Origin: an uncultured Alphaproteobacteria bacterium
Lineage (GTDB): Bacteria; Pseudomonadota; Alphaproteobacteria; Methylaequorales; Methylaequoraceae
DNA: 64,000 nucleotides
Assembly (NCBI GenBank): GCA_902563505.1
Contig: CACEXK010000001.1
Span: forward strand, 62,001 to 126,000
Reading direction: 5' to 3'
Part shown: positions 18,672 through 27,965 of the stretch, piece by piece
Layout: each line of letters begins with the position of its first letter
How positions within the stretch are numbered: position 1 is the first letter of the stretch
Notes under the pieces: model-generated
What the model saw: only the letters and a program-made list of their open reading frames with translations
Database searches by the model: none
What the model was told of the DNA's origin: nothing
Made by a program: the position numbers and the translations under genes

Positions 18672-19145
18672 ATGAGATTATTTTTAACAGTTATATTGCT
18701 TACTTTTTCCACCTCCTCACTAAAAGCCAATGCTTTTAGCGAAATATTCGGAAGTGAAGGAGCTGCTGGTTTAAACAATTCAAAAATTAGAAGTTTGAGT
18801 TATACCTTTCAGTATTTAACTTTGAGTGGTTCTATTGGTTATGTAGGAAAACAACTTTTTGATTCAGGATTTATGGAACCATTGGGCCTAGTGCCAGATA
18901 CAATAAATAATCTTTCACCATTGGCATATAAGAATCCATACTCAATTAATAGTCATAATGCTCAAATTTTAGCAGTGAAAGATCAATCAAATAAATTAAA
19001 TCTTCTCAACAAACTAAATAATCAACTTGCTGAAAAAAAGTTCTCTGTTAAGGCAATTGAACTTAGAAACAATTCTAACTTTTATAAATCTTTAGTTAAT
19101 CTAAATGATAGGAATTTTCTAATAGAAAAGTATTTATATGAATAA
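18672..19145 (+). CDS. Secreted protein, unknown function
   Basis: I prefer the ATG at 18672 over the GTG at 18660 because it begins directly with a signal peptide (MRLFLTVILLTFSTSSLKANA). The mature part of about 135 aa has a SEGAAGLNNS stretch, a hydrophobic/Gly segment (TLSGSIGYVGKQLF) and a helical C-terminus. Not recognised. It overlaps the next gene by 8 bp, so the two are probably translated together. Confidence 0.6.
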   Translation: MRLFLTVILLTFSTSSLKANAFSEIFGSEGAAGLNNSKIRSLSYTFQYLTLSGSIGYVGKQLFDSGFMEPLGLVPDTINNLSPLAYKNPYSINSHNAQILAVKDQSNKLNLLNKLNNQLAEKKFSVKAIELRNNSNFYKSLVNLNDRNFLIEKYLYE

Positions 19146-19605
19146 AAATTTTATTAAAATTGCTTTGCTCTCTTTTTTTATAAGTTCATGTTCTTTATCA
19201 GATATGAATAGAGATAATATTGTTCAAACTACATCTTCAGCAGCAGGGGGTTATCTGGGTTATCATTTATCTGATGGAGATATTTTTTCAACTACTGTTG
19301 GATCATCTGTTGGTTTGATCATAGGAAAATATTTATCAGACTTCATTGGACAAGATGATTATTATTTTTATAAAACCGAAGCCCTTAAAACGCTGGAAAA
19401 AAACGATAACGAAAAATCTATAACGACTGGTTATTGGAAAAACCCAAAAAGTGGCAACAGAGGCGTAATAAAAATTAAGGGTCATTTTGGAACACCGGAA
19501 TGTAGATTAATTGAGCATATATTTATCAATAAGAGAAAAACACCATCCAATGCCTTTGATACTGCTTGTAGACAAGAAAGCGGTCAGTGGGCAATGATAA
19601 AATAA
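19138..19605 (+). CDS. Glycine-zipper lipoprotein, 17-kDa surface antigen type
   Basis: A 155-aa lipoprotein with lipobox ISSC (Cys18), then a glycine-rich zipper (SSAAGGYLGYHLSDGD to VGSSVGLIIGKYLSDFIG, residues 32-71). The C-terminal domain has two cysteines and ends CRQESGQWAMIK. Organisation matches the rickettsial 17-kDa antigen/RT0821 family of outer-membrane lipoproteins. A second member, ending CRDEEGNWKII, is encoded at 41085-41549. The function of the family is unclear beyond envelope association. Confidence 0.75.
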   Translation: MNKNFIKIALLSFFISSCSLSDMNRDNIVQTTSSAAGGYLGYHLSDGDIFSTTVGSSVGLIIGKYLSDFIGQDDYYFYKTEALKTLEKNDNEKSITTGYWKNPKSGNRGVIKIKGHFGTPECRLIEHIFINKRKTPSNAFDTACRQESGQWAMIK

Positions 19606-19647
19606 TTAAAGTTTAATTTTTTTTTATTTTTATTATATCATTATATA

Positions 19648-20406
19648 ATGATTGTAATATCACCAGCTAAAAACCTAAATTTACTTAATGAAGATTATAT
19701 AACTAATCTCTCAGAACCATTTTTTTACGATAAAACAACCAAGTTACTTAATATAATTAAAAAACTTGATAAAAATGAAATTAGTTCATTGATGAAAATA
19801 AGTAATCAACTTGCGGATTTAAATTACGAAAGATTCTTAAAATTTAATCATAAAGATAATATAAAAAAACCTGCAGTCTATATGTTTTCTGGTGATACAT
19901 TCAATGGCTTGTCAATAAGATCTTTTAGTAAAACCTCGATTAACTTTGCTCAAAAGAGATTGAGAATACTATCAGGTTTATATGGTTTGTTGAAGCCAAT
20001 GGATAATATCAATCCCTATCGTTTGGAAATGGGAACACATATTAAATTATTACTCGGTGAAAGTTTGGTTGAATTTTGGAAAAATGCAGTTACAGATGAA
20101 TTGAATCTCGATCTTAAAAAACAAAGATCGAAATATTTGTTTAATCTTGCATCAAAAGAATATTTTGGGTCTATTGATTGTGAAAAGATAAACGCTCAGA
20201 TTGTTAATTTTGATTTTAAAAAATCTAAAAATAACAAATTGATTAATCCCGGAATGGCAATAAAAAAGTACAGAGGAAAAATGGCTAAATTAATTATCGA
20301 AAACGATATAAAAGATCTAGATGAATTATTAGATTTAAATCATGAAGAAATAAAGTTTGAATCATTTGATTCCAAAAATAGTTCCTTATTATTTATAATT
20401 AAATGA
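19648..20406 (+). CDS. yaaA: YaaA family peroxide-stress / DNA-binding protein
   Basis: A 252-aa member of the UPF0246/DUF328 family. It begins with the invariant MIVISPAKNLN and contains the core GLYGLLKPMDNINPYRLEMGT (residues 111-131). E. coli YaaA lowers free iron during peroxide stress, and the fold includes a helix-hairpin-helix-like DNA-binding element; both are known from the family. It overlaps the downstream glycosyltransferase by 4 bp. Confidence 0.93.
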   Translation: MIVISPAKNLNLLNEDYITNLSEPFFYDKTTKLLNIIKKLDKNEISSLMKISNQLADLNYERFLKFNHKDNIKKPAVYMFSGDTFNGLSIRSFSKTSINFAQKRLRILSGLYGLLKPMDNINPYRLEMGTHIKLLLGESLVEFWKNAVTDELNLDLKKQRSKYLFNLASKEYFGSIDCEKINAQIVNFDFKKSKNNKLINPGMAIKKYRGKMAKLIIENDIKDLDELLDLNHEEIKFESFDSKNSSLLFIIK

Positions 20407-21320
20407 AGAAAAAAGTAGTCATTCAAATACCCTGCTTGAATGAAGAGGCTACTATTCAAAGTGTAATAAATCAATTCAAGAAACATATTCCAAAAGGGAG
20501 AATTATAGTCTATGACAATAATTCCAAAGATAAAACAGCTGATTATTCAAAAAATAGTGGTGTTGAAGTCAGAAATGAAAAGAGAAGAGGAAAGGGAAAT
20601 GTTGTTAAAAGGATGTTTTCTGATCAGATCGATGCAGACTATTACATAATGATTGATGGTGACAATACTTATAATATAAAAGATATAAATAATACTCTAA
20701 AGTTAATGGAAACTGAAAATTACGACATGCTTGTTGGACGAAGAGTTCACAAGAATGCTGCTGCATACAGAAAGGGACATGTATTTGGTAATTTTCTTTT
20801 TTCAAAAATTGTTAATTTAATATTTGGTGATGGAATTAAAGATATATTTTCAGGCTTTCGGATTTTTTCAAAAAGATTTGTGAAAACATTCCCACAAAAT
20901 TCTAGAGAATTTGAGATTGAAGCTGAGATAACTATCCATGCCCTAGAACAAAGACATAAAGTTGGCGAGTTTGAATGTGAATATAGTCCAAGACCCTATG
21001 GTTCAATTAGTAAACTTAATACTTTTATGGATGGAATTAAAATACTGAAATTAATTCTTAATCTAGTTAAAGATGAAAAACCACTAATGTTTTTTTCTTT
21101 CCTTAGTTCTATTTTTGTATTTTTATCTTTATATATTGGTTTACCAATTGTTCACAATTTCTATTTAACGGGTTTTGTAGAAAAAGTTCCATCTTCATTA
21201 CTCGCTGGACTTCTAATGGTAATTGCATTTTTATGTTTCTTCTGTGGATTAATTTTAGATGTAATTAAAAAACTAAGATACGAAAACAAACGTATGAATT
21301 ATCTTTTATTCAAGGATTAA
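20403..21320 (+). CDS. Family 2 glycosyltransferase with C-terminal membrane segments
   Basis: The 305-aa protein has a GT-A domain: VVIQIPCLNEEATIQSVI at the start, a YDNNSKDKT nucleotide-sugar region, the DxD-like MIDGDNTY, and DIFSGFRIFSKRF in the acceptor part. Two membrane segments follow (about residues 232-250 and 262-285). It resembles dolichyl-phosphate-glucose/mannose synthases that load sugars on a polyprenyl carrier. Donor and acceptor are unknown. It is translationally coupled to yaaA by a 4-bp overlap. Confidence 0.85.
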   Translation: MKKKVVIQIPCLNEEATIQSVINQFKKHIPKGRIIVYDNNSKDKTADYSKNSGVEVRNEKRRGKGNVVKRMFSDQIDADYYIMIDGDNTYNIKDINNTLKLMETENYDMLVGRRVHKNAAAYRKGHVFGNFLFSKIVNLIFGDGIKDIFSGFRIFSKRFVKTFPQNSREFEIEAEITIHALEQRHKVGEFECEYSPRPYGSISKLNTFMDGIKILKLILNLVKDEKPLMFFSFLSSIFVFLSLYIGLPIVHNFYLTGFVEKVPSSLLAGLLMVIAFLCFFCGLILDVIKKLRYENKRMNYLLFKD

Positions 21321-21326
21321 TTAATT

Positions 21327-21596
21327 TTATTTGATTGGTATTGATATTTTTTTTGCATCCTTCTTGATCTGTTCACTCTCATTTATTACTCTTTTTTTAT
21401 TCTCATTAAGAAGCCAAATCATTTGCATAGCTAGTGAATGAATGCGTTTGGCATTGGTTTCGCCAGATAAAAATCTTGAAAATTGTCTTTTGCTAATACC
21501 AAGGTTTTTTGCAGCTTCATTTGCCGAAAGATTAATATTTTTCATCCAGTTTTTAATTTCATTGGGTGATGGATTATCAATATCAAAAAACAACAA
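21327..21596 (-). CDS. Small helix-turn-helix protein (XRE-like)
   Basis: An 89-aa protein with a lambda-repressor-type HTH at about residues 20-50 (LSANEAAKNLGISKRQFSRF then LSGETNAKRIHSL). It starts at TTG 21594-21596, directly after the TAA of the symporter gene, with a second TTG in the next codon; no ATG is available upstream in frame. It is therefore translated by coupling to the symporter gene and may regulate it. Basic C-terminal tail. Plausible regulator; target inferred. Confidence 0.65.
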   Translation of the reverse strand: MLFFDIDNPSPNEIKNWMKNINLSANEAAKNLGISKRQFSRFLSGETNAKRIHSLAMQMIWLLNENKKRVINESEQIKKDAKKISIPIK

Positions 21597-23207
21597 TTAT
21601 TTTCTTCCTAAATATGATTGTTTTAAAAGTTTATCAAATTTATCAAGATTAGTCTTCGACAATCCACTTTTATCAAAATATGAAATTAATATTATAGAGA
21701 AAAATGCAATTGTAACTGAAAATAAGCCTGGGTATTTGTATGGAAAAATGGGTTTTTCATATCCAAAAACATCAACCCATATTGTAGGTCCAAGTATCAC
21801 TAATGCTATTGCGCAAATTAATCCGATAAATCCTCCATAAAAAGCACCATTGGTAGTTAAACGCTTCCAGGTAATTGTTAAATAAAGAATAGGAAAGTTT
21901 GTGCTAGCAGCAATTGCAAATGCCAAACCAACCATAAATGCAACATTTTGGCCTTGAAAAATAATTCCGAGAATTATTGCTAAAACTCCAATAATTACTG
22001 ATGATACCTTTGATACTATTAATTCTTTCCTCTCATCTGCTTTGCCATTATTCAGAACATATACATAAATATCTCTTCCTATTGCAGATGCACCAGCTAA
22101 TGTTAATCCTGAAACTACTGCAAGTATTGTTGCAAAAGCAACAGCAGAAATAAAACCTAGAAAAATATCTCCTCCAATGGCATGTGATAAATGAATAGCT
22201 GCCATATTGTTAGACCCTATTAATTTGTTTGCTGAATCTAAATATTCTAAATTATTACTGAGATAAACTATTGCTCCAAAACCTATTATGAAGGTTAAAA
22301 TATAAAAATATCCAATAAAAGTTGTTGCATATAAAGCTGAGATGCGTGCGCTTTTTCCATCTGGCACAGTAAAAAATCTCATTAAAATATGAGGTAATCC
22401 AGCAGTACCAAATATTAGAGCAATACCCAGCGAGATTGCAGAAATTGGATCATTGATTAATTTACCTGGAAATAAAATCATTTCCTTGCTTTTGTGGACA
22501 TTAGTGGCTTCAACCAAGAGCTTATTGAGACTGAATGAGTGATCCTTTAAAACAAAAAAAGCTAGTAGAGTTGCTCCAAATATTAGTAATAAAGCTTTAA
22601 TAATTTGCACCCATGTAGTAGCAATCATGCCTCCAAAACTTACATAAATAATCATTAATATACCAACAAACCAAATTGCATAATCATAGGGAAGATCAAA
22701 TAGTATTTGAATTAATGAACCAGCACCAACCATCTGCGCTATTAAATAAAATAACACAGTGATTAATGTTCCAAACGCTGACAGGATTCTAATTTTTGAC
22801 TGTTTTAATCTAATTGATGTAACATCAGCGAATGTGAATCTACCTAAATTTTTTAATTTTTCTGCAATTAAAAATAATATTATTGGCCATCCCACCAAGA
22901 AACCAATCGAGTAAATTAAACCGTCAAATCCTGAAAAAAACACAAGACCAGATATTCCAAGAAAAGATGCTGCAGACATATAATCTCCTGCGATTGCAAG
23001 TCCATTTTGAAATCCTGATATTTTTTCTCCAGCAGCATAATAATTTTTTTTGTCATAAGTTTTTTTAGAAGCATAGTAAGTAATCAATAATGTTGTGATA
23101 ACAAAAACTGAGAATATAACTGCAGCATAACTCTTGCTATCTATATCTGCTGCGTAAGAAAAATCTGGAAAAAAAAATAATAGATTTAAAAATATGAGAT
23201 AAATCAT
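21597..23207 (-). CDS. Sodium:solute symporter, ActP (acetate permease) type
   Basis: A 536-aa transporter of the SSS family with about 13 membrane helices and a possible N-terminal signal ([10 protein letters not shown]), as in ActP. Family motifs include [56 protein letters not shown] and [17 protein letters not shown]. It overlaps the DUF485 gene by 4 bp, the arrangement of E. coli yjcH-actP. Substrate is probably acetate or another short carboxylate taken up with Na+ or H+. A HTH protein gene follows with no gap. Confidence 0.9.
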   Translation of the reverse strand: MIYLIFLNLLFFFPDFSYAADIDSKSYAAVIFSVFVITTLLITYYASKKTYDKKNYYAAGEKISGFQNGLAIAGDYMSAASFLGISGLVFFSGFDGLIYSIGFLVGWPIILFLIAEKLKNLGRFTFADVTSIRLKQSKIRILSAFGTLITVLFYLIAQMVGAGSLIQILFDLPYDYAIWFVGILMIIYVSFGGMIATTWVQIIKALLLIFGATLLAFFVLKDHSFSLNKLLVEATNVHKSKEMILFPGKLINDPISAISLGIALIFGTAGLPHILMRFFTVPDGKSARISALYATTFIGYFYILTFIIGFGAIVYLSNNLEYLDSANKLIGSNNMAAIHLSHAIGGDIFLGFISAVAFATILAVVSGLTLAGASAIGRDIYVYVLNNGKADERKELIVSKVSSVIIGVLAIILGIIFQGQNVAFMVGLAFAIAASTNFPILYLTITWKRLTTNGAFYGGFIGLICAIALVILGPTIWVDVFGYEKPIFPYKYPGLFSVTIAFFSIILISYFDKSGLSKTNLDKFDKLLKQSYLGRK

Positions 23208-23485
23208 TTTTCAATTTTAGCTTTAAATTCATCAAGAATTAAATTAGACAGCACTACATAGAGAAAAGTTAAGAAAATTGATAAAATTATTATCCCCAGG
23301 CCAAGGGCAATTCCGATTGTTATAGTTGTATCGGGTAAAAATATTCTGAATAATTCAGGAGCAAAGCCTAAAATACTTATAAATAAGAAATATACAATTA
23401 GAACAATTAAAGAAAGTGTATAACTGATAGTATTGCTTAGTTTTATCAGCTTATTAAGGTCTTTGCTGATTAGAGATGGTTTCAT
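23204..23485 (-). CDS. DUF485 small membrane protein (YjcH-like)
   Basis: A 93-aa inner-membrane protein with two hydrophobic helices (about residues 20-44 and 55-82) and a charged C-terminus ([12 protein letters not shown]). DUF485 proteins are regular partners of ActP-type symporters, and this one overlaps the symporter gene by 4 bp. It has probably an accessory role in transport. Confidence 0.85.
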   Translation of the reverse strand: MKPSLISKDLNKLIKLSNTISYTLSLIVLIVYFLFISILGFAPELFRIFLPDTTITIGIALGLGIIILSIFLTFLYVVLSNLILDEFKAKIEK

Positions 23486-23535
23486 AATGAGAATATAAGC
23501 CAGAAAAAGTTCCTGGCTTATATGATATTTATATC

Positions 23536-25053
23536 TTAGAGATTTACAGTTACAGCTTTAAGTTCAGTATAATTTTTTAGAACTTCATGTCCCATTTCTC
23601 TGCCCCAACCTGACTCTTTGTATCCACCGAAAGGTAAAGAGGCGTCAAAAATATTATGACAATTTATCCACACTGTACCAGCTCTAATCTTTGCTGCAAG
23701 TTTATGTGCAGTGCTTATATTTTGACTCCAAACACTAGCAGCAAGACCAAATGTGGTATTATTAGCTGCCTCAGCAATTTTATCTAAATCTTGATCAGAA
23801 AAAGGTTGTGCACACAATACAGGGCCAAAAATTTCTTCTTTTACGATTGACATATCATTATTGGTTTTGGCGAAAACTGTGGGGTGAACAAAATGACCAC
23901 CAGAGGAATTATCGTATTTACCTCCTGCAACTATCTCACCTCCATCAGATTTTCCTGCTTCGATATAACCTGAAACTTTTTTAAACTGTTCATCTGACAC
24001 CAAAGGTCCCATCTCGGAAGCTGAATCCATGCCAGGACCAACTTTTATGTTAGAAGCTATTTTTGAAATTCCTTCAGTTACCTTATCAAATACTTTTTCG
24101 TGCGCCATTAACCTTGATCCAGCACAACAACATTGACCATGATTAAAGAATATTGCACTAGCTGCTCCGGCAATTGCTGCGTCAATATCAGCATCTGGAA
24201 AAATTATTGTTGGAGACTTACCACCAAGTTCTAGTGAAACTTTTTTAAGATTTCCTGCAGATGCCTTTGTAATCAATTTTCCAACTTCAGTTGATCCTGT
24301 AAATGCTACTTTGTCTACATGAGGGTGAGCAGCGAGTGGTGCACCAGCCTCCTCACCAAATCCAGTAACTACATTTAAAACACCTTCAGGAAGGATACCT
24401 GCATCATTAATTATCTCAGTTAACCTTAAAGCAGACAACGGTGTTTGTTCTGCTGGTTTTAAAACAATTGTACAACCAGCTGCTAAAGCAACAGATAATT
24501 TCCAAGCAGCCATTAATAGTGGGAAATTCCATGGAATAATTTGAGCAACCACACCTACTGGCTCACGAAGCGTATAACTATGATATTGAGCACCAGGAGT
24601 GTAGGGTACAGATATTGGGATAGTTTCACCCTCTATTTTTGTTGCCCAGCCCGCCATATATCTAAAAATATCAGATGATAAAGCAACATCAGCACCCGCA
24701 GCTATTGCAACAGGCTTACCATTATCAAGGGATTCCAGTTGAGCAAGTTCTTCTGTATGCTCATCAATCAATTCGGCAATTTTCCAAATAATTTTACCTT
24801 TTTCATTTGGTGGAACTTTACCCCATTTTCCTGAGTCAAAGCATTTTCTTGCTGCTGATACTGCAAGATTTATATCTTCTTCACCACCGGCAGAGCATGT
24901 TGCTATTTTTTTTCCTGTAGCTGGATCTTCAACATCAAAAGTTTTTCCTGATTTTGAGTCTACCCATTGACCATTAATATAAAGTTTTTTTGTTTTATTT
25001 AAAAATTCACCAACATTATCGTTGACCTTGTAATTCAAAACTGAAGCGTCCAT
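23536..25053 (-). CDS. NAD(P)-dependent aldehyde dehydrogenase
   Basis: A 505-aa enzyme of the ALDH1/2-like group. Seen: IPWNFPLLMAAWKLSVALAAG (cofactor region), FTGSTEVGK, the catalytic Glu in SLELGGKSP, the catalytic Cys in NHGQCCCAGSR, and EEIFGPVLCAQPF. It oxidises aldehydes to acids; the exact substrate cannot be read from sequence. Next to an acetate-type symporter, an alcohol/aldehyde-to-acetate link is plausible. A strong AAGGAGG ribosome binding site and a 16-bp palindrome lie upstream. Confidence 0.93.
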   Translation of the reverse strand: MDASVLNYKVNDNVGEFLNKTKKLYINGQWVDSKSGKTFDVEDPATGKKIATCSAGGEEDINLAVSAARKCFDSGKWGKVPPNEKGKIIWKIAELIDEHTEELAQLESLDNGKPVAIAAGADVALSSDIFRYMAGWATKIEGETIPISVPYTPGAQYHSYTLREPVGVVAQIIPWNFPLLMAAWKLSVALAAGCTIVLKPAEQTPLSALRLTEIINDAGILPEGVLNVVTGFGEEAGAPLAAHPHVDKVAFTGSTEVGKLITKASAGNLKKVSLELGGKSPTIIFPDADIDAAIAGAASAIFFNHGQCCCAGSRLMAHEKVFDKVTEGISKIASNIKVGPGMDSASEMGPLVSDEQFKKVSGYIEAGKSDGGEIVAGGKYDNSSGGHFVHPTVFAKTNNDMSIVKEEIFGPVLCAQPFSDQDLDKIAEAANNTTFGLAASVWSQNISTAHKLAAKIRAGTVWINCHNIFDASLPFGGYKESGWGREMGHEVLKNYTELKAVTVNL

Positions 25054-25069
25054 TAAAATTCCTCCTTAA

Positions 25070-25085
25070 TAATGTATATACATTA
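25070..25085. promoter_or_regulatory. 16-bp perfect palindrome upstream of aldehyde dehydrogenase
   Basis: TAATGTATATACATTA is a perfect inverted repeat 17 bp upstream of the aldehyde dehydrogenase ATG (minus strand), in the 69-bp gap after hisI. It is well placed for a repressor operator. AT-rich sequence makes short palindromes common, so confidence is limited. Confidence 0.4.
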
Positions 25086-25122
25086 ATATTACCAACTAAA
25101 TTAATAATTTCAAAATAATTTG

Positions 25123-25596
25123 TTATAATTTGGTAGGATTAGGAGTATTAGCGTATACTTTCTTAGGGTCAAAAACTTTTTTTTTCTCTGTAAAAACAAG
25201 TTCAATTTTGTTTTTATTTTTTATGGATAGCTCTCTGTAAAAGCAGGACTTATAACCTACATGGCAACTTGCCTGCATGCCACCAAGTTTGACGAAAAAA
25301 ATCACACAATCTTGATCATCATCTATTCTAATTCTTTTAATATTTTGAGATAAACCGCTGGTCTCACCTTTTTTCCAGATAGATTTTCTACTTCTTGACC
25401 AATAATGTGCTTCTTTTGTTTCAATTGAGAGTCTAAATGCCTCTTCATTCATAAAGCTGTGCATTAATATATTATTATCAGAATCATTGACTGTGATAAC
25501 AGGAATCAATCCGTTATTGTCAAATTTTGGTTGAAGTTTAATTCCTTCTTCAACCTCGTAAACAGATTTTCTTTTTTCAAAGATAATATTCATCAA
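25123..25596 (-). CDS. hisI: Phosphoribosyl-AMP cyclohydrolase
   Basis: Third step of histidine synthesis: opens the adenine ring of phosphoribosyl-AMP. The 157-aa single-domain enzyme has HSFMNEEAFRLSIET, HYWSRSRKSIWKKGETSG, the Mg-binding RIDDDQDCVIFFV and zinc cysteines in ASCHVGYKSCFYRE. It lacks a fused HisE domain, as is usual in alphaproteobacteria. It overlaps folE by 4 bp; the folE-hisI pair is common in this class. Confidence 0.95.
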   Translation of the reverse strand: MMNIIFEKRKSVYEVEEGIKLQPKFDNNGLIPVITVNDSDNNILMHSFMNEEAFRLSIETKEAHYWSRSRKSIWKKGETSGLSQNIKRIRIDDDQDCVIFFVKLGGMQASCHVGYKSCFYRELSIKNKNKIELVFTEKKKVFDPKKVYANTPNPTKL

Positions 25597-26204
25597 TTTC
25601 TTATATAATCTGTAAATCTTCCTTTAAGCTCTTTGTCATCTTTAAAAACACCTAAAAAACAACTAGTTATAGTTGATACATTTGGTTTTCCAACGCCTCG
25701 TGTTGTCATACATTGATGATAAGCTTCAATATATACTGCGACTCCAGCTGGATTGATTGAGGTTTCTATAGATTTAGCTATTTGTTGGGTCATTGTCTCT
25801 TGAGTTTGAAGCCTTCTAGAAAAAATATCGACTGCTCTAGCTAATTTTGATATGCCAACTACTTTATCTACTGGGATATATGCTAGATGAACTTTACCAA
25901 TTATTGGAACCATATGGTGTTCACAATGAGAGTTAAAACTTATGTCTTTCAACATAACAATATCTTTATAACCTTGGACATCTTCAAATGTCTTTGAAAG
26001 AACATCTTTAGCAGATTCTTTGTAGCCTGAGAAGAATTCTTCATAAGCATTTACCACTCTTCTAGGGGTATCTTTAAGACCTTCTCGATTCGGGTCATCT
26101 CCGGCCCATAAAATTAGGGTTTTTACCGCCTTTTCAGCTTCTTCTCTAGAAACTTTTTGAGATGCCATCTCTTTTAATGTTTTTTTATTTACTATTGAAT
26201 CCAT
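25593..26204 (-). CDS. folE: GTP cyclohydrolase I
   Basis: Converts GTP to 7,8-dihydroneopterin triphosphate, the first step to folates and other pterins. The 203-aa type I enzyme has FNSHCEHHMVPIIGKVHLAY (zinc Cys and His), GISKLARAVDIFSRRLQTQE and the second zinc Cys in HQCMTTRGVGK. It overlaps hisI downstream and is divergent from the fhcA-like gene over 105 bp, where a 7-bp inverted repeat (ATTACTT/AAGTAAT, 26241-26265) is visible. Confidence 0.96.
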   Translation of the reverse strand: MDSIVNKKTLKEMASQKVSREEAEKAVKTLILWAGDDPNREGLKDTPRRVVNAYEEFFSGYKESAKDVLSKTFEDVQGYKDIVMLKDISFNSHCEHHMVPIIGKVHLAYIPVDKVVGISKLARAVDIFSRRLQTQETMTQQIAKSIETSINPAGVAVYIEAYHQCMTTRGVGKPNVSTITSCFLGVFKDDKELKGRFTDYIRN

Positions 26205-26309
26205 TTAATTATTAATAAATTACCAATTATATAAATTTGTATTACTTAATCAAATTTAAAGTAATATATTTAAATATTTAATACTACTTAAACTTTTTAA
26301 AAGTGCTAA

Positions 26310-27965
26310 ATGAAATTTAAGATTATAAATGGGGTGGTTTATGACCCGACTCAAAAAATAAACAAAGAGAAAAAAGATATCTATGTAGATTGTGGTAAAA
26401 TAATTGAACCAAGTGCTTCAGAACAATATAAATACAAAACATCCTATGATGTTGACGGTATGATAGTAATGGCTGGAGCAATAGATATACATTCACATAT
26501 AGCTGGAGGAAATGTAAACAATGCGAGACTATTATCTCCAGAAATTCATTCAAAATTTCTTGAAAAAAATCTTAGGAGAAAAAAAAATCTTCCTAGTTTT
26601 AATTCAAGATGGACATCTGAAGGCACAGGATATAGATACGCTGAAATGGGTTTTACGACAGTTGTTGAACCAGCTATATTACCAGTAAATTCATTTTTAA
26701 CTCAACTTGAACTGGAACAAATTCCAATGATTGATAAAGCTGGTTTAGGGATTGTAGGTAATGATAATTTTCTATTAGAAGCGTTAAGTAAAAAAAAAGG
26801 GCAGTCATACATTAATGATTATGTTGCTTGGACTATCAATTCTTCAAAATGTTTAGGTTTAAAAGTAATAAATGCTGGTGGATCAGAATTCTTCAAGAAT
26901 GGGGGAGAGGCAGAATCATTTAGTCTTGATGACATAGTTCCTGCATACGGGGTAAGTTCTAGACAAATATTAAAGTCCCTTAATCTGGCTAATGAGGAAT
27001 TAAAAATACCTCACCCAGTTCATGTTCATTGTAATAATTTGGGTATGGCAGGAAATATTAAATCTATACTTGAGACCATTAAGGGAGCGCAAGGAAGAAG
27101 AATGCATTTAGCTCATATTCAATTTTATGGTTATGATGATAAGGGAAAAAGAGGTTTTTCATCAGGTGCTGAAAAACTAGCAGATGCTGTAAATAAAAGT
27201 AAGAATATCTCAGTTGATATTGGTCAAGTAATGTTTGAAAAAACCTTGACTATTTCATCTGATATTTGGAAACAAAACCATTCTAAATCATATGCAAATC
27301 CTGATAAGTGGATTATTTCTGAAGTTGAAGACGGGGGAGGGGGTATAGTGCCTTATGAGTATAAAGAAAATAATTTTGTTAATGCTTTGCAATGGGCAAT
27401 TGGTCTTGAGCTATTCCTATTAATAAAAGATCCATGGAGAGTTTTTTTAACAACTGATCATCCTAATGGCGCCCCTTTCACATCATACCCTGAATTAATG
27501 AGACTTTTGATGGATAGAGATTTTAGAAATTCAAAAATCGATGGGATAAATAAAGAAGTTAAGGAAATTTCTAATCTTAGTTTTTTAAAACGAGAATATA
27601 GCTTATATGATATTGCTACAATGACTAGAGCAGCACCTGCTAAAATTTTAGGTTTAGATGATAGAGGTTCACTTCGCAATGGTTCTGTCGCAGATATATC
27701 AATTTATGATCCTAAAAAACCAATTGATAAAATGTTTAGTTCAGCAGAATATGTTTTTAAAGATGGCGACGAAATCGTAAGGAATGGGAAGTCACTAAAA
27801 TATAAAAAAACCTCAACACAAGCATTAAGAATAAATTACGACAAAAATATTCACAAAAAAATAGAAAAATGGTTTGAAAATTTTTATTCACTGAACCTGG
27901 AAGATTTTGAGGTTGACGAAAATTTTTTTGAAAATAATAATTTTAAGTATTTAAAAACTCGCTAA
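26310..27965 (+). CDS. fhcA: Formylmethanofuran dehydrogenase subunit A homologue
   Basis: A full-length (551 aa) FwdA/FhcA-type metallo-amidohydrolase. Candidate binuclear metal ligands are all present: His61 and His63 (DIHSHIAGG), Lys185 (LKVINAGG), His238/240 (HVHCNNLG), His266/269 (HLAHIQF) and Asp383 (TTDHPNGAPFTSYP). In methylotrophic bacteria FhcA acts in the FhcABCD complex, moving a formyl group from tetrahydromethanopterin and hydrolysing it to formate. Here it stands alone: fhcB, fhcC and fhcD are not adjacent. The stop overlaps the convergent RND gene by 4 bp. Family is sure; function outside a complex is open. Confidence 0.9.
   Translation: MKFKIINGVVYDPTQKINKEKKDIYVDCGKIIEPSASEQYKYKTSYDVDGMIVMAGAIDIHSHIAGGNVNNARLLSPEIHSKFLEKNLRRKKNLPSFNSRWTSEGTGYRYAEMGFTTVVEPAILPVNSFLTQLELEQIPMIDKAGLGIVGNDNFLLEALSKKKGQSYINDYVAWTINSSKCLGLKVINAGGSEFFKNGGEAESFSLDDIVPAYGVSSRQILKSLNLANEELKIPHPVHVHCNNLGMAGNIKSILETIKGAQGRRMHLAHIQFYGYDDKGKRGFSSGAEKLADAVNKSKNISVDIGQVMFEKTLTISSDIWKQNHSKSYANPDKWIISEVEDGGGGIVPYEYKENNFVNALQWAIGLELFLLIKDPWRVFLTTDHPNGAPFTSYPELMRLLMDRDFRNSKIDGINKEVKEISNLSFLKREYSLYDIATMTRAAPAKILGLDDRGSLRNGSVADISIYDPKKPIDKMFSSAEYVFKDGDEIVRNGKSLKYKKTSTQALRINYDKNIHKKIEKWFENFYSLNLEDFEVDENFFENNNFKYLKTR

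Noticed and set aside
15287-19605. Genomic island inserted at tRNA-Met
   Set aside because: No integrase, no repeat of the tRNA 3' end noticed downstream and no change in base composition; the unknown genes alone are not enough.
26270-26281. Palindrome TTAAATATTTAA before fhcA
   Set aside because: All A/T, 12 bp, expected often by chance at this base composition.
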